Part shown: positions 13,218 through 14,089 of the stretch, in pieces
Layout: each line of letters opens with the position of its first letter
Position numbering within the stretch: position 1 is the first letter of the stretch
Assembly (NCBI GenBank): GCA_023420435.1
Contig: JAEZWE010000210.1
Location: 1 to 14,089 of the forward strand
Reading direction: 5' to 3'
From: Bacteroidota bacterium
GTDB lineage: Bacteria; Bacteroidota; Bacteroidia; Flavobacteriales; Weeksellaceae
DNA: 14,089 nucleotides
Notes under the pieces: generated by a model
Databases searched by the model: none
What the model was told of the DNA's origin: nothing
The model's input: the letters and a program-made list of their open reading frames with translations, nothing else
Translations under genes and position numbers: made by a program

Positions 13218-14089
13218 ATGAAATATATAATGAATTTACCAAGAAAGATCGCTTTAGGAGTTGCGGTAACCTTCCTTACTAATTTTGCATTTGCGCAAAC
13301 TTTACAAGATGGGATTAACAGCATCGATAGTCACAAATATGCAAAAGCTAAGAAAAATTTCGAAGACATGTTGGCTAAATCTCCTTCTGCAGAAAATTAT
13401 TTTTATTTAGGAAACACATACTTAAGTCAAAGTGAACCTAATTTTGCTAAAGCTCAGGAATATTTTAATAAAGGTTTAGCAGCCGATTCCAAATCCTATT
13501 TGAATAAGATTGGATTAGCCACTGTAAAACTTGGAAAAGGAGATAAATCAGGAATTTCAGAAATTCAAAATATCGTCAAAGATTCAAGAGAAAAAGATGA
13601 CGAAGTATTGTTTAGAGCTGCTGAAGCCTTAACGATGTATGAAAATACAAACGCTCCGGATTTAGCCATTTCTTTTTTAAATAAAGCGGTAGAAAGAGCA
13701 CAGAAAAATGGAGTTCCGGCTCATTATTATTATACTTTAGGAGATGCTTACCGACTGAAAAGACTTCCTGGAGATGCTATGACAGCTTATGATAAAGCCG
13801 CTGTTGTCGCTAAAAATAAGGCTTCTGTATATACAAGAATGGGAACTTTATGGATGGCTGCTCAACAATGGAAATTAGCGAAAGAAAAAATTAATCAGGC
13901 AATAACTACTGATCCAACATATGCTCCAGCTTATAAAGCCAACGCAAATTATAATATTGTTTATCAGCAAAACGCTGATGCTGCAAAAGATTTGTTAAAT
14001 TATTCAAAATATGCAGATGAAGATCCATACACCCAATTAGAAATTGCAAAACTGTATTTTACGGTGGATGAATTTGCAAAGTCTAGAAC
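13218..14089 (+). CDS. Secreted tetratricopeptide-repeat protein, 3' end cut by window edge
   Basis: The frame is open from ATG 13218 to the window end: 290 full codons plus two bases. A Sec signal peptide with basic start and hydrophobic core ends F-A-F-A, with cleavage before Gln27. The rest is helical with TPR-like units: YFYLGNTYL...AKAQEYFNKGLAAD (about residues 62-90), YYYTLGDAYR...DAMTAYDKAAVVA, VYTRMGTLWM...AKEKINQAITTDPTY and AYKANANYN. TPR proteins act as protein-binding scaffolds; this one would work in the periplasm. An internal ATG at 13230 is an alternative start that still leaves a signal peptide. It is downstream of the PstS-like lipoprotein and the palindrome at 13169-13189, so it may be co-transcribed with the TonB locus. 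Its partner proteins and full length cannot be seen here. Confidence 0.88.
   Translation, partial: MKYIMNLPRKIALGVAVTFLTNFAFAQTLQDGINSIDSHKYAKAKKNFEDMLAKSPSAENYFYLGNTYLSQSEPNFAKAQEYFNKGLAADSKSYLNKIGLATVKLGKGDKSGISEIQNIVKDSREKDDEVLFRAAEALTMYENTNAPDLAISFLNKAVERAQKNGVPAHYYYTLGDAYRLKRLPGDAMTAYDKAAVVAKNKASVYTRMGTLWMAAQQWKLAKEKINQAITTDPTYAPAYKANANYNIVYQQNADAAKDLLNYSKYADEDPYTQLEIAKLYFTVDEFAKSR

Overview
The window is AT-rich, compact chromosomal DNA of a member of the Bacteroidota, most probably a flavobacterium of the Chryseobacterium/Kaistella (Weeksellaceae) type. This is inferred from recognised protein families. They include a Bacteroidota-style LeuRS with extra insertions and a degenerate zinc knuckle, an exbB-exbD-exbD-tonB cluster whose TonB begins with the N-R-N-K-E-Y-G-A-Y region, and short lipoproteins with Cys-x-Asp-Asp after the lipobox. 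Start codons lack Shine-Dalgarno sequences, and several intergenic gaps carry the TAnnTTTG-like -7 element of this phylum. No rRNA, tRNA, CRISPR array, insertion sequence or prophage was found.

Layout. (1) At the left edge, on the minus strand, is the N-terminal two thirds of tilS (tRNA-Ile lysidine synthetase), which runs off the window. (2) Divergent from it, on the plus strand, is a tight run: a catechol-type O-methyltransferase, an NlpC/P60-fold protein whose catalytic Cys is replaced by Ala, a four-helix DUF1648 membrane protein (ATGA overlap), and waaA (Kdo transferase, TTG start). (3) Next come two adjacent lipoproteins with related lipocalin-like N-terminal domains. The second has an added beta-rich C-terminal half, and the two have near-matching promoter and leader regions. 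A good intrinsic terminator follows. (4) leuS stands alone. (5) After a 256-base AT-rich gap comes the energy-transduction operon exbB-exbD-exbD-tonB, closed by an 11-bp hairpin. Beyond it lie a small two-helix membrane protein, a PstS-fold lipoprotein without the usual phosphate-binding residues, and the start of a secreted TPR protein cut by the right edge.

How the genes fit together. tilS and leuS serve translation; waaA builds the inner core of LPS. The right third is an envelope module: ExbB and the two ExbDs form the proton-driven motor, TonB carries the force to outer-membrane receptors, and the membrane protein, binding-protein-like lipoprotein and TPR protein are probable but unproven partners. 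The points most worth a second look are the Cys-less NlpC/P60 protein, the duplicated lipoprotein pair, and the accessory genes and hairpins around the TonB operon. Most of the rest is ordinary flavobacterial core genome.
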